Below are positions 36,447-43,926 of a stretch of DNA of 43,926 nt, piece after piece. The DNA is from Haladaptatus litoreus (GTDB lineage: Archaea > Halobacteriota > Halobacteria > Halobacteriales > Haladaptataceae), in NCBI RefSeq assembly GCF_900156425.1, contig NZ_FTNO01000009.1:1-43926 (forward strand). The letters are read 5' to 3'. The position numbers and the translations under genes are program-made. Within the stretch, counting starts at the first letter, position 1, and every line of letters starts with the position of its first letter. The notes under the pieces were generated by a model that saw only the letters and a list, made by a program, of their open reading frames with translations, was not told the DNA's origin and searched no databases.

Positions 36447-38416
36447 GTGACAACGACGACACCGCCGCGAAAGTCCACGTATCGGGCATCGGCAAGAGTA
36501 ACGCCCTTTCAAAAGCAGAGACAAGCGGCCAGCTCCCCGAGCGCCGAATCCGGTCGCTCAATCTCGGTGTTCAACCACCATACAATCCCGACCGGCTGGC
36601 TGCCTTCCTCGAACTCAACGAGACACACGCCACTGCCGTCCGGAAGAAAGCCCGCTATGAGGTTGGTTTCGGCTTCGACATCGTCCCGAACGACGACGTA
36701 GACCCCGACGACGCCGACGAAACAGAAAAGCAGGTTGTCGAGAACTTCTGGCACGGACGCGATTCGAACTGGCAGACAGGCCCCCACGAATCAGCCGAAC
36801 CAACCACGCCAGAAGAGGTCAAAGAACTCGCTCGACAGGACTATCACAGTATCGGGTGGTGTACGCTCGAAATCCTCACCAACGCGGAGGGTGTGCCAGT
36901 CGGCTTAGCACACGTCCCGGCGAATACGGTACGTGTTCGCAAGCCCTCGGAGGACGGCGACCCCAAGGACTTCCGTGGCTATGTGCAAAAGCGAAATGGT
37001 AGAAAACGATTCTTCGGCGTTGCAGGCGACCGCTACCGTGGCATGGAGGCCACCATCACGGGCGGAGGCGAGGACACTGCACCAACCATCACCTACACAC
37101 AGACGGGCGACGAGGAACCGCTCTTCGTTGATAAAGAGACGGGCGACGTAGTCGGAGGGAGCGCCGGGAATCTCCCGAATGGCCCTGCAAACGAACTCAT
37201 TTTCATACGCAACCCATCGCCACTTGAACAAGACTACGGCGTTCCGGACTGGGTGTCTGCCATTCGCACCATTAGCGCGGATGAAGCGGCGAAGGACTAC
37301 AATCGCGAGTTCTTCGATAACGATACCATCCCGCGCTTTGTCATCAAGGTGCTTGGTGGCGAGCTAACGGAGGAATCGAAGCGCGACCTGCGCCAGATGC
37401 TTAACGGCCTGCGCGAAGAGTCCCACCGAACCGTCGTTCTTGAGGTCGAGAAGTTCCAGACCCAACTCGACGAGGACGTAGACATCGAATTGGAACCACT
37501 GGGACAGGGCATCAGCGAGGAGATGGACTTTCGGGAGTTCCGCGAGAAGAACGAACACGAAATCGCCAAAGTCCACGAAGTCCCACCCATCCTGATTGGC
37601 GTTACCGAAACGTCGAATCGGGCCAATTCACAAGAACAAGTCCGTGAGTTTGCGACTGACGTTATCGCTCCGGAGCAAAACAAGTTCGCCGGACGCTTCT
37701 ACCAGATTATCCATCAGCAGGCGCTCGGTGTGACGGATTGGACAATAGAGTACGAACTCCGAGGGGCCGAACAGCCCAAGGAGGATGCGGAGGTCGCTCG
37801 CCGGAAGATACAAGCCGTGAATGGTGCCATCCCGATTAATCGCGCCCTCGAAATGATTGGCGAAGACCCACTGCCTGATGACCACGAGATAGATGGCGAT
37901 ACGCTCGTGGCAGACATCGGCAATAGTGGGGGTGGCCCGCCGGGACAACCGCCCGGAGCACCACCGTTCGGTGCTGGAAACGAAGGAAACGAACAGAACG
38001 AAGGAAACGAAGGGGGTGATGAAACGGAGCAATCACGCCCGGATCACTTTCCACCCGAAGGCAACAAAATCGGAGAGCGAGACTGGGCCGATGTCGAACC
38101 AGACCTAATCGCCAAAGACCCGCTTGAGCAAATGACGTTTTCCTCGTCGAATCTCAAAGAGGGGCTATTTGACTTCGAGACAAACGAACTCTATATCTCA
38201 TTCCGGCGGGAGAACGGGCCGTCCTCGTTGTATGCGTATGTGAACGTCCCGACTTCGACGTGGTCGGCACTCGCCAACGCATCTTCGCACGGGTCATATC
38301 ATTACGCCAATATACGACTCGAGTATCCCTACGTCGAAATCACGAATTTCCACAGCAGACTGCCAAGTGGCCCGATGCCGTCGGGCGAGGACATGCCAAG
38401 CGACGTGCCGCTCTAA
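36443..38416 (+). CDS. Portal protein with C-terminal KTSC domain
   Basis: A 657-residue protein. Residues 1-490 are a phage portal protein: EEMDFREFREKNEHEIAKVH, then VPPILIGVTETSNRANSQEQ and a following helix are typical of the PBSX/HK97 type. After a Gly/Asn/Glu tract (NEGNEQNEGNEGG, about residues 513-525) comes a KTSC domain (about residues 567-635: ETNELYISFRRENGPSSLYA, VPTSTWSALANASSHGSYHY). The first part forms the packaging ring. The KTSC domain is found in phage proteins of unknown role, and its fusion to a portal is unusual. ATGA overlap with terL. Confidence 0.85.
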   Translation: MSDNDDTAAKVHVSGIGKSNALSKAETSGQLPERRIRSLNLGVQPPYNPDRLAAFLELNETHATAVRKKARYEVGFGFDIVPNDDVDPDDADETEKQVVENFWHGRDSNWQTGPHESAEPTTPEEVKELARQDYHSIGWCTLEILTNAEGVPVGLAHVPANTVRVRKPSEDGDPKDFRGYVQKRNGRKRFFGVAGDRYRGMEATITGGGEDTAPTITYTQTGDEEPLFVDKETGDVVGGSAGNLPNGPANELIFIRNPSPLEQDYGVPDWVSAIRTISADEAAKDYNREFFDNDTIPRFVIKVLGGELTEESKRDLRQMLNGLREESHRTVVLEVEKFQTQLDEDVDIELEPLGQGISEEMDFREFREKNEHEIAKVHEVPPILIGVTETSNRANSQEQVREFATDVIAPEQNKFAGRFYQIIHQQALGVTDWTIEYELRGAEQPKEDAEVARRKIQAVNGAIPINRALEMIGEDPLPDDHEIDGDTLVADIGNSGGGPPGQPPGAPPFGAGNEGNEQNEGNEGGDETEQSRPDHFPPEGNKIGERDWADVEPDLIAKDPLEQMTFSSSNLKEGLFDFETNELYISFRRENGPSSLYAYVNVPTSTWSALANASSHGSYHYANIRLEYPYVEITNFHSRLPSGPMPSGEDMPSDVPL

Positions 38417-38428
38417 GTCTGGGTGCCA

Positions 38429-38500
38429 ATGACGCGGGAAGCGACCCGGCTCCCCCGTCGAGGCTCGACCGGGCTACAGCAATTCGACCATGCCAACTAA
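38429..38500 (+). CDS. 23-residue ORF after the portal (weak)
   Basis: A 23-codon ORF (MTREATRLPRRGSTGLQQFD start) between portal and the next gene. Its stop overlaps the following ATG region by 11 bases. It is basic, unlike its neighbours, and there is no clear ribosome binding site. It may only be chance. Confidence 0.3.
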   Translation: MTREATRLPRRGSTGLQQFDHAN

Positions 38501-38624
38501 AGACCAAGAGCGCGGCGAAAAGCGTGGCGTCCTTTCGACCGGTCGAGCCGACAAACTCGGGAAGACCAAGGACGCCGACGCTGACGCCGCCGACGAAACC
38601 GAAGACGATGATGAAGAGGGCTGA
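38490..38624 (+). CDS. 44-residue acidic-tail protein in head operon
   Basis: MPTKDQERGEKRGVLSTGRA start and an Asp/Glu end (DETEDDDEEG). It lies between portal and protease, three bases before the protease start. It may be a small head or scaffold accessory. Family not recognised. Confidence 0.55.
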   Translation: MPTKDQERGEKRGVLSTGRADKLGKTKDADADAADETEDDDEEG

Positions 38625-38627
38625 TAC

Positions 38628-39896
38628 ATGCCACCGGTAACGAAAGCAGGCGGTACCCAGTTCCGCAAGGATATAGAGTTCGTCACCAAGGACGACGACG
38701 AACAGATTGCCGCTGGCATCGTGATGGTGCCGGACAAGGCCGACCTTCAAAACGACTTTGTCCGCGAAGACACCATCAAGCAGTTCGCCGACCAATTCGA
38801 GACGTTCGAAGCGGCGGGCGAAGCCAGCGGAGGCATCATGCACGCCGTCTGGCCCGATGGCTGGATGGAACTCGAACGGAACGAAGTGCTTGAGTCCGCA
38901 CAGGAAATCGGGGGGACGGAAGCCCCCGCAGGCGCGTGGGTGCAAGAGTGGCGTGTCAACAACGCCGACCTCTGGGAGTTAGTCCAAGATAGCATTATTG
39001 AGGGCTACTCTATCGGTGCCATCCAAGTCGATTGGAACGGCCCATATGAGCAAGGCGAGGTAGACAACGTCACTGTCCCCGATAAACTCGGCGACGATGC
39101 CCAAATCTGGGAACTCACTTCGGGGCTAATTCAAGAAGTCTCGGCGGTGGACATCCCCGCGGTGCCTGATGCAATGATTCTCGAAACCAAGGCGAACGCC
39201 GACAAGCGACTCGGCGACCACCTTGGCAACCGCGATGGCTTCATGGAGGAAGCCGTCCAACGCGGCCACTCCGAAGAGGAAGCCGAACGACTGTGGAACG
39301 TTCTTAACGCCGCCCTTGATGTTGAGGGGTCGTCAGAACCCGGCAAGCAGTCGTCGATGTTCACTCGCGTCGGGAAGGCCGTCATGGATGCCATCACCGG
39401 CAGCAGCGATGGCGAGGGAGAAGATGGAGAGAGCGGAAAAAACGCCTCCGACGGCGATACGTCGGATGACACGACAACCATGAGCGAAAGTGACAAGAGC
39501 GAGTTGAAAGAACTCGCCGAAGAAAACCAAGCACAGATTAGTGAACTCACCGATGCGGTGAAAAACCTCACCGACACCGTTGCCGCCAGTAGTGGCGAGG
39601 AGACGGTGGAACTTGAGTTCGCAGACGGAACGCGAGAAGTCCCCAAAAGCCAAGTTGAGGACGCACTCGCAGCGAAAGAAGACGACGAAGACGAGGACGA
39701 CGAAGACGACGATGAGGATGAGGGGAAGGCGGCGGACGCCGACCTCGAATCCCTCCAGTCTGACGTAAAAGCACTGAACGACCGCCTCAACACCATCAGC
39801 CAGCAGAGTGGACTCGGCAGCGACCAACTCAAATCGACTGGCGACGGCGACGAAGAAGATGACCCACTCTCCGGTCTGGGTAAGGCACTCTCCTAA
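38628..39896 (+). CDS. Prohead protease fused to scaffold (XkdF-like)
   Basis: A 422-residue protein. Residues 1-190 match the XkdF-type prohead serine protease: GIVMVPDKADLQNDFVREDT, a helix, then IIEGYSIGAIQVDW and EVSAVDIPAVPDA, with the nucleophile Ser most likely in one of the latter. Residues 255-420 are acidic and coiled coil (EELAEENQAQISELTDAVKN type), the usual scaffold. An ATG at 39481 opens the scaffold part alone (MSESDKSELKELAEENQ), which could give a free scaffold as in lambda Nu3. It precedes the capsid gene by 15 bases. Confidence 0.8.
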   Translation: MPPVTKAGGTQFRKDIEFVTKDDDEQIAAGIVMVPDKADLQNDFVREDTIKQFADQFETFEAAGEASGGIMHAVWPDGWMELERNEVLESAQEIGGTEAPAGAWVQEWRVNNADLWELVQDSIIEGYSIGAIQVDWNGPYEQGEVDNVTVPDKLGDDAQIWELTSGLIQEVSAVDIPAVPDAMILETKANADKRLGDHLGNRDGFMEEAVQRGHSEEEAERLWNVLNAALDVEGSSEPGKQSSMFTRVGKAVMDAITGSSDGEGEDGESGKNASDGDTSDDTTTMSESDKSELKELAEENQAQISELTDAVKNLTDTVAASSGEETVELEFADGTREVPKSQVEDALAAKEDDEDEDDEDDDEDEGKAADADLESLQSDVKALNDRLNTISQQSGLGSDQLKSTGDGDEEDDPLSGLGKALS

Positions 39897-39911
39897 CGAG
39901 GTTCATACACA

Positions 39912-40970
39912 ATGAGTTCTAACACTATCGACGCAGTTCGACAGCAGAATCAGCAGGCCAGCCTCTCGCAGAAGGACATCGGGCTAACCGAACTCGACGG
40001 CTTCCAGCTTCCGAGTGACGTTACCCAAGAGTTCCTGACGCGAATGCAGAAGGAAATCAACCTCCTCGGACAGGTTGACACGATGACGATGGAGCGCCTT
40101 GAGCAAGAGGTGCCAAAGTTCGGTGTCCCACAGCTCTCCGGTAGCACGCGCGCCGAAGAAGGAACCCGTACCAACAACTCCGCGGCAGAATCCGGGTACG
40201 TCAAATTCAACGCGACGGACAAGAGTTACTACATCTTGGTCGAGCCGAAGCGTGACGCACTCAAGAACACGCACTACGGCCCCGACCAGTTCGGTAACTA
40301 CATCGTTGACGAGTTCGTGCAGCGATGGGCCAACGACATCGCCCTCATCGGAATGCGCGCGGGCGCGGCGTCCGGCAATCTCCAGTCCATCGGTGGCGCG
40401 GCGTCCCTTGATTCGACGTGGAACGGCTGGGTCGCCCTCGCAGAAGGTGCAGACACGGCCAGCGACCGCATCGGCCTTGAAGACACGGACGCGGGCGAAG
40501 TGGACACCATGCCGACCGTCGATAACACCGACGGCAGTGGCAACCCACAGGCGCTTTCGACCACGGTGTTCAACGACACCATCACGAAACTCGACAGCCG
40601 GTACCGTGACACCGACCGGACGAAGTTCCTGATGAACCCCGACCAAGTCCAGCAGTACGCGATGAATCTCACCCAGCGCGAAGACCCACTCGGGTCGGCT
40701 GTCATCTTCGGCGACAGCGACTTGACGCCATTCAGCTACGACATCGTCGGCGTCAACGGCTGGCCGACCGAGTACGCCATGTTCGTTGACCCGGACAACC
40801 TCGCCTACGGCCTGTTTGAGAACATGGAACTCGACCAGACGACGGACACGGACAAGGTTCACGAAGAGCGCCTCCACTCGCGGAACTGGATGGAAGGACA
40901 GTTCGACTTCCAAATCAAGGAAATGCAGGCTGGCGCACTCGTCACCGGCCTTGCCGACCCAACGGCGTAA
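39912..40970 (+). CDS. Major capsid protein (HK97 fold)
   Basis: A 352-residue protein directly after the protease. It resembles P2-type major capsid proteins: a helical start (EFLTRMQKEINLLGQVDTMT), then ASLDSTWNGWVALAEGADTA, the A-domain helices around FNDTITKLDSRYRDTDRTKF and EYAMFVDPDNLAYGLFENME, and an end with RNWMEGQFDFQIKEMQAG. It builds the icosahedral shell. The HK97 fold is inferred from family pattern and position. Confidence 0.85.
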   Translation: MSSNTIDAVRQQNQQASLSQKDIGLTELDGFQLPSDVTQEFLTRMQKEINLLGQVDTMTMERLEQEVPKFGVPQLSGSTRAEEGTRTNNSAAESGYVKFNATDKSYYILVEPKRDALKNTHYGPDQFGNYIVDEFVQRWANDIALIGMRAGAASGNLQSIGGAASLDSTWNGWVALAEGADTASDRIGLEDTDAGEVDTMPTVDNTDGSGNPQALSTTVFNDTITKLDSRYRDTDRTKFLMNPDQVQQYAMNLTQREDPLGSAVIFGDSDLTPFSYDIVGVNGWPTEYAMFVDPDNLAYGLFENMELDQTTDTDKVHEERLHSRNWMEGQFDFQIKEMQAGALVTGLADPTA

Positions 40971-40981
40971 GGTGATTCTGA

Positions 40982-41167
40982 ATGACGACAACTAACGCAG
41001 AAATGCGAAGCGCGTTCAAGGAGTACCGTGCCGTCCGCGTGCTTAGCGCCGACCCCGACGCATCCGAACTCGACGGCGGCGAAATCTGGTTCCGAAGCGA
41101 TACCAGCGAGTGGCGTGGTTACGATGGCACAAGCTTCGGCACCATCGGATTCACGGCGGACGCATAA
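40982..41167 (+). CDS. Small capsid-associated protein
   Basis: A 61-residue protein (MTTTNAEMRSAFKEYRAVRV start) with GGEIWFRSDTSEWRGYDG, a motif common in fibre and decoration proteins. It follows the capsid gene by 11 bases and is two bases from the next. A head decoration or connector accessory is likely. Confidence 0.6.
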   Translation: MTTTNAEMRSAFKEYRAVRVLSADPDASELDGGEIWFRSDTSEWRGYDGTSFGTIGFTADA

Positions 41168-41169
41168 CC

Positions 41170-41457
41170 ATGCCAACCGTCGAGAAAATACGGGGTGGCG
41201 AGGTTTACTTCCCTGCCCTTGAACAAGATTTCTCGAAAGGCGACCGTGCCGATGTCAGCGACGGGCTGGCCACGTACCTCTGCGACGAGCGGGGGGATTT
41301 CGAGGTTGTTGAAGACGATGGAACGCTCGACACGAACGAAACGAGCGGAACGAAGTCGGACGACGGCGAAGACATTTGCGGTGTCGAGAAGTCCGACGGC
41401 GAGACATGCACACGTCCCGCCGATGAGTGTCCGTATCACGATAGCGAGGAGAACTAA
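41170..41457 (+). CDS. Zinc-knuckle head protein
   Basis: A 95-residue protein. An SH3-like first half (KIRGGEVYFPALEQDFSKGD) is followed by an acidic linker and a C-terminal knuckle (CGVEKSDGETCTRPADECPY then HDS) that repeats the knuckle of the tail chaperone at 2923. It may be a head-tail or decoration protein; the shared module suggests a common partner. Confidence 0.6.
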   Translation: MPTVEKIRGGEVYFPALEQDFSKGDRADVSDGLATYLCDERGDFEVVEDDGTLDTNETSGTKSDDGEDICGVEKSDGETCTRPADECPYHDSEEN

Positions 41458-41459
41458 TC

Positions 41460-41768
41460 ATGCCTGCATGGAATGATTCGGCCATCATCGCCGATTCGCA
41501 AGCATTGACCGCGGGACAGACAGTTACTGCCGCAGTCCGTGACTACCATTCTCCCGCAATCTGTGTTGCACTCGAAGACTTGGGCGGAAACGCAGACGAT
41601 ACCCTCTCCGTTGAAATTGTCGGCGATGCTGGCACATACGAAGTCGATTCACGAACTCTCTCCGCAACAGGGAGTTACGTCGTCAACGTACCTCAAGCTC
41701 CGACAGTACAGATAACAAGCGCAAACGGGACGACGATTAGCGCCGAAGCGCGGAACAATCCGAGGTAG
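41460..41768 (+). CDS. Beta-sandwich head decoration-like protein
   Basis: A 102-residue beta-rich protein (MPAWNDSAIIADSQALTAGQ start; DTLSVEIVGDAGTYEVDSRT). Together with the next gene it resembles paired Ig-like decoration proteins. ATG two bases after the previous stop. Family not recognised. Confidence 0.55.
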   Translation: MPAWNDSAIIADSQALTAGQTVTAAVRDYHSPAICVALEDLGGNADDTLSVEIVGDAGTYEVDSRTLSATGSYVVNVPQAPTVQITSANGTTISAEARNNPR

Positions 41769-41771
41769 CTA

Positions 41772-42128
41772 ATGACTTCTGATAGGGTTTTTTCGGGACA
41801 ACTGCGCGATACCAGTACGTATAGCTTTCCCGACCCGGCAGTCAGCGGTGGCTTCCAGACAAAACAGCGGAGTGCGATTGCAAAAGTCGTCAACACGCTG
41901 AATAAAGCCGTTACCGTGACGCTCTTCGGCAGTACATACGACGATGCCGGGATGGAACAGGACGTGAAAAACGACCCATCGACGACAAGCGTCTCTGTCC
42001 CGGCTGGTGAATCGGCTGTGTTGGGTACCGAACACCCGTGGTCATTTCTCCGCGTTGAAGCAAGCCCGAAAAACGCCCCCGATTCGGGGGGCCTGAAAGT
42101 CGTCTTCCAATCGGAATCGGAGCGATAA
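41772..42128 (+). CDS. Beta-sandwich protein, decoration or turret-like
   Basis: A 118-residue beta-rich protein (TVTLFGSTYDDAGM, VSVPAGESAVLGTEHPWSFL) similar in plan to the 41460 product: a variable start and a single beta-sandwich. Probably a virion surface or internal head protein. Confidence 0.55.
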   Translation: MTSDRVFSGQLRDTSTYSFPDPAVSGGFQTKQRSAIAKVVNTLNKAVTVTLFGSTYDDAGMEQDVKNDPSTTSVSVPAGESAVLGTEHPWSFLRVEASPKNAPDSGGLKVVFQSESER

Positions 42129-42131
42129 CAC

Positions 42132-42977
42132 ATGGCCACAGGTTACTGCACCCACGACGACGTTCGCAGAGCACTGCGTGAGGCATCACTCCCCGGTGAC
42201 GCTCAACAAGACCCCCAAATCCTCACTGACGCGATTGTCTCACAGACCGAATGGTTTGATGAGACATATGGCTATCACTGGTACGAATCCGGTGGGTTAG
42301 CAGAGGACGATGAGGGCATCATCCCCACGGGGCCGAACACCCGTGACGACGAAGAGGACATCCCAACCCATGGCGGGTTCGTCCACGGTGCCAGCGAGTT
42401 CGACCGCTATCGCTACCGACGAAATAGCGATGCCCTCCTCGAATCGGGGCCACTCCATGACCGCCGCCGACGCCATGACCGCCACAAAAAAGAGGAGATT
42501 CGCCTCTCGTTTGGCGACCTCCACTACCCGACTGACGACAGCGTCCCGGCCTACTGCCGGATTACGCTGGCGCGGGCGTATGTCGATTCGCTAAATCAAC
42601 TGCTTGTCGTCAACGAAGACGGCGGGTTTGATGACTGGGTCGCAAGCGACGACTACGAGGGTGGAGTCGGAATCGAACACCGGGGCAAAGACTACTGGGT
42701 GCGAATCAACTCGCTCGGTGTGTCCGATATGTACCTCAACGTGCATTCGATGGACGATGACCTCGCTTCATTTTCCGACGCTGTCTACGTCGATTTCGAC
42801 TTTGGTAAAGAGGGCATCCCGCACAACGTTCGGCGGGCAATTGCCAACCGCGCCGGGTCGGATATGGTCGAAGAGGCGGCCATCCAAATCCCCGACAACT
42901 CCCGACTCTCGAATATCGACACCAAGGCCGAAGTAATGCGCGAGAAAGCCGATGAACTCCTCGAAATCTACGAGTAA
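42132..42977 (+). CDS. Head-tail connector (adaptor) protein
   Basis: A 281-residue protein. The start YCTHDDVRRALREASLPGDA, then helices with the sequence ILTDAIVSQTEWFDETYGYH, is the pattern of gp6-type head-tail adaptors; a large beta insertion carries the acidic loops. The C-terminal helix (ADELLEIYE) fits the ring. It closes the portal after packaging. Next gene is six bases downstream. Confidence 0.7.
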   Translation: MATGYCTHDDVRRALREASLPGDAQQDPQILTDAIVSQTEWFDETYGYHWYESGGLAEDDEGIIPTGPNTRDDEEDIPTHGGFVHGASEFDRYRYRRNSDALLESGPLHDRRRRHDRHKKEEIRLSFGDLHYPTDDSVPAYCRITLARAYVDSLNQLLVVNEDGGFDDWVASDDYEGGVGIEHRGKDYWVRINSLGVSDMYLNVHSMDDDLASFSDAVYVDFDFGKEGIPHNVRRAIANRAGSDMVEEAAIQIPDNSRLSNIDTKAEVMREKADELLEIYE

Positions 42978-42983
42978 CGACGA

Positions 42984-43457
42984 ATGGTCATTCTCGAACC
43001 CGATTTTAAGGACAAGTTAGAGACGGCAGTCCGCGAGCAAGCCGTTTCCGAACTCATGGGGCCGAATGGCCCGGTACTCAAAGCCATCGAGCAGTCCCAC
43101 GAAAAATTAGATGCGTCGGACTACAACACCGACTCGGTCAAAGACTCACTCGTTGAGCCGATTGTCGAAGAAAAGGGCAACCGAGTCACCATCACATGGG
43201 GCTGGACACACGAAGCCGCGGACTACTTCGAGCGCGGTACATCGTTTCACAGAATCGACGGTGACCCCGTTCTCTCGTTCGTGTGGGAAGACCCGCCGAG
43301 TTGGGTTCGTGAGGAGTTCGACCAAGCGAGAAGTTCGGGCGGGCAGTTCTCGTCTGGGTGGCGTGTGTTTTTCAGCAATGTGCATGTGAGTGGCATCGAC
43401 GAGATTCGGTACACCCGATTCGGGTTGGAATGGCTACGTAGGGAGTTACAGAAATGA
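42984..43457 (+). CDS. Head-tail joining protein (HK97 gp10-like)
   Basis: A 157-residue protein. The pattern SDYNTDSVKDSLVEP, then RVTITWGWTHEAADYFERGT, and an end with RYTRFGLEWLRRELQK is that of gp10-type tail-completion proteins. The stop overlaps the tail terminator start (ATGA). Confidence 0.7.
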   Translation: MVILEPDFKDKLETAVREQAVSELMGPNGPVLKAIEQSHEKLDASDYNTDSVKDSLVEPIVEEKGNRVTITWGWTHEAADYFERGTSFHRIDGDPVLSFVWEDPPSWVREEFDQARSSGGQFSSGWRVFFSNVHVSGIDEIRYTRFGLEWLRRELQK

Positions 43458-43926
43458 ATTATCGGTTAACAAAGTGGGTGATAGAGGCCTTTGAACGGAA
43501 CTGGAGTACGGATATATATCCCGGCGACTATGATGCCTCTCTCCCGCAACTCATTAACCAAGACGATGCGTCGGTATCAGAGTTTAACGACCGCCGTGTT
43601 TCATACGACCTCACCGACAACAATGCGATTACGATAGGGTCGGCAAACGTCGCCAGAGATCCAATCGGGACGGAGTTCGACTATCGCCTTGAGGCGATTG
43701 TCTCCGTCCGAATTGAGGGCGCACACGTTGACGAGTGGGGACACATCAAGAGTGCGGATGAGTTCCGCTATTTGGTGGAGGCGGCACAGACCGCACTCAA
43801 CCAAGAGCGTGTATGGCCCTACCGAAATCCATCTGGCAATTTCCATTTTCACTCCTTGTATTTGGAAAATGACGAGAACAACAGCGTTTCACACAAAGAC
43901 TACTATCGCTACGATTTTGACGTGCG
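43454..43926 (+). CDS. Tail terminator-like protein, N-terminal part (wraps to 1-210)
   Basis: The ATG at 43454 overlaps the previous stop by four bases. The frame stays open to the window end and continues at base 1, ending at 210. The whole product is 195 residues: a helix (LTKWVIEAFERNWSTDIYPG), a strand-rich core (LEAIVSVRIEGAHVDEWGHI) and a Phe/Gly/Asp C-terminal tail. Size and position fit the ring protein that ends the tail tube and docks to the head. It is split only because the circular sequence was opened here. Confidence 0.75.
   Translation, partial: MNYRLTKWVIEAFERNWSTDIYPGDYDASLPQLINQDDASVSEFNDRRVSYDLTDNNAITIGSANVARDPIGTEFDYRLEAIVSVRIEGAHVDEWGHIKSADEFRYLVEAAQTALNQERVWPYRNPSGNFHFHSLYLENDENNSVSHKDYYRYDFDV
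43832..43926. repeat. Second copy of the 95-bp terminal repeat
   Basis: Identical to bases 1-95 and part of the split tail terminator gene; see the entry at 1. Confidence 0.95.

Noticed and set aside
39984..40991. 335-codon open frame opposite the capsid gene
   Set aside because: Antisense to a well-supported major capsid gene; no ribosome site or family match.
1..43926. CRISPR array or transposon
   Set aside because: No regularly spaced identical repeats with unique spacers and no transposase or terminal inverted repeats were seen.

Overview
This window is the genome of a head-tailed virus (class Caudoviricetes, siphovirus-like) of a haloarchaeon. The evidence is a complete head and tail gene series, very acidic proteins, archaeal-type TATA boxes that often lead to nearly leaderless transcripts, an archaeal Hjc-type Holliday junction resolvase, a Tat signal on a viral protein and many small zinc-finger proteins of haloarchaeal style. 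The first 95 bases are identical to the last 95, and the gene cut by the window end (43454 onward) continues in frame at base 1. The molecule is therefore a circular assembly of 43,831 unique bases, as expected for a circularly permuted virus genome or a circular episome. Host genus and virus family cannot be fixed from the sequence alone.

The rightward (late) unit starts near 33.4 kb with small zinc-finger, membrane and ribbon-helix-helix genes. It runs through small and large terminase (34.5-36.4 kb), portal with a C-terminal KTSC domain, prohead protease/scaffold, major capsid, decoration-like proteins and head-tail connectors to 43.9 kb. It then crosses the junction into the tail terminator, a beta-helix spike, major tail protein, tail assembly chaperones with a -1 frameshift site (GGGAAAC, 3519-3525), tape measure, distal tail and hub proteins (to 9.3 kb), a block of fibre and beta-helix proteins (9.3-16.2 kb) and membrane proteins (16.2-17.4 kb). 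One of the beta-helix proteins (13.6-14.9 kb) has its own promoter and a Tat signal, and looks like a secreted envelope-active moron.

The leftward (early) unit runs from 31.7 kb down to 17.4 kb. It holds about 50 short genes, mostly joined by ATGA overlaps: winged-helix and other HTH proteins, a coiled-coil protein, an Hjc resolvase, a SWIM zinc-finger protein, many zinc ribbons, tiny membrane proteins and micro-ORFs of 11-21 codons. It ends in an unusual HNH-endonuclease/tyrosine-recombinase-like fusion. No DNA polymerase, primase, Orc1/Cdc6 or recognisable Rep is visible.

Two dispersed operator-like families suggest two regulatory circuits. The first is a 19-bp palindrome, GTTAGNAYNNCATACTAAC, with seven good copies and one degenerate copy at transcription-unit boundaries around the whole circle. 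The second is a CTATA(G/C) family confined to 28.98-33.42 kb, where copies sit next to the TATA boxes of most promoters of the control region. Two short segments can fold as three-way junctions, one of them in the predicted 5' leader of the winged-helix regulator at 31978. A five-copy 13-bp iteron array lies before the major tail gene, and an AT-rich palindrome and hairpin block (29.53-29.63 kb) is a candidate origin.
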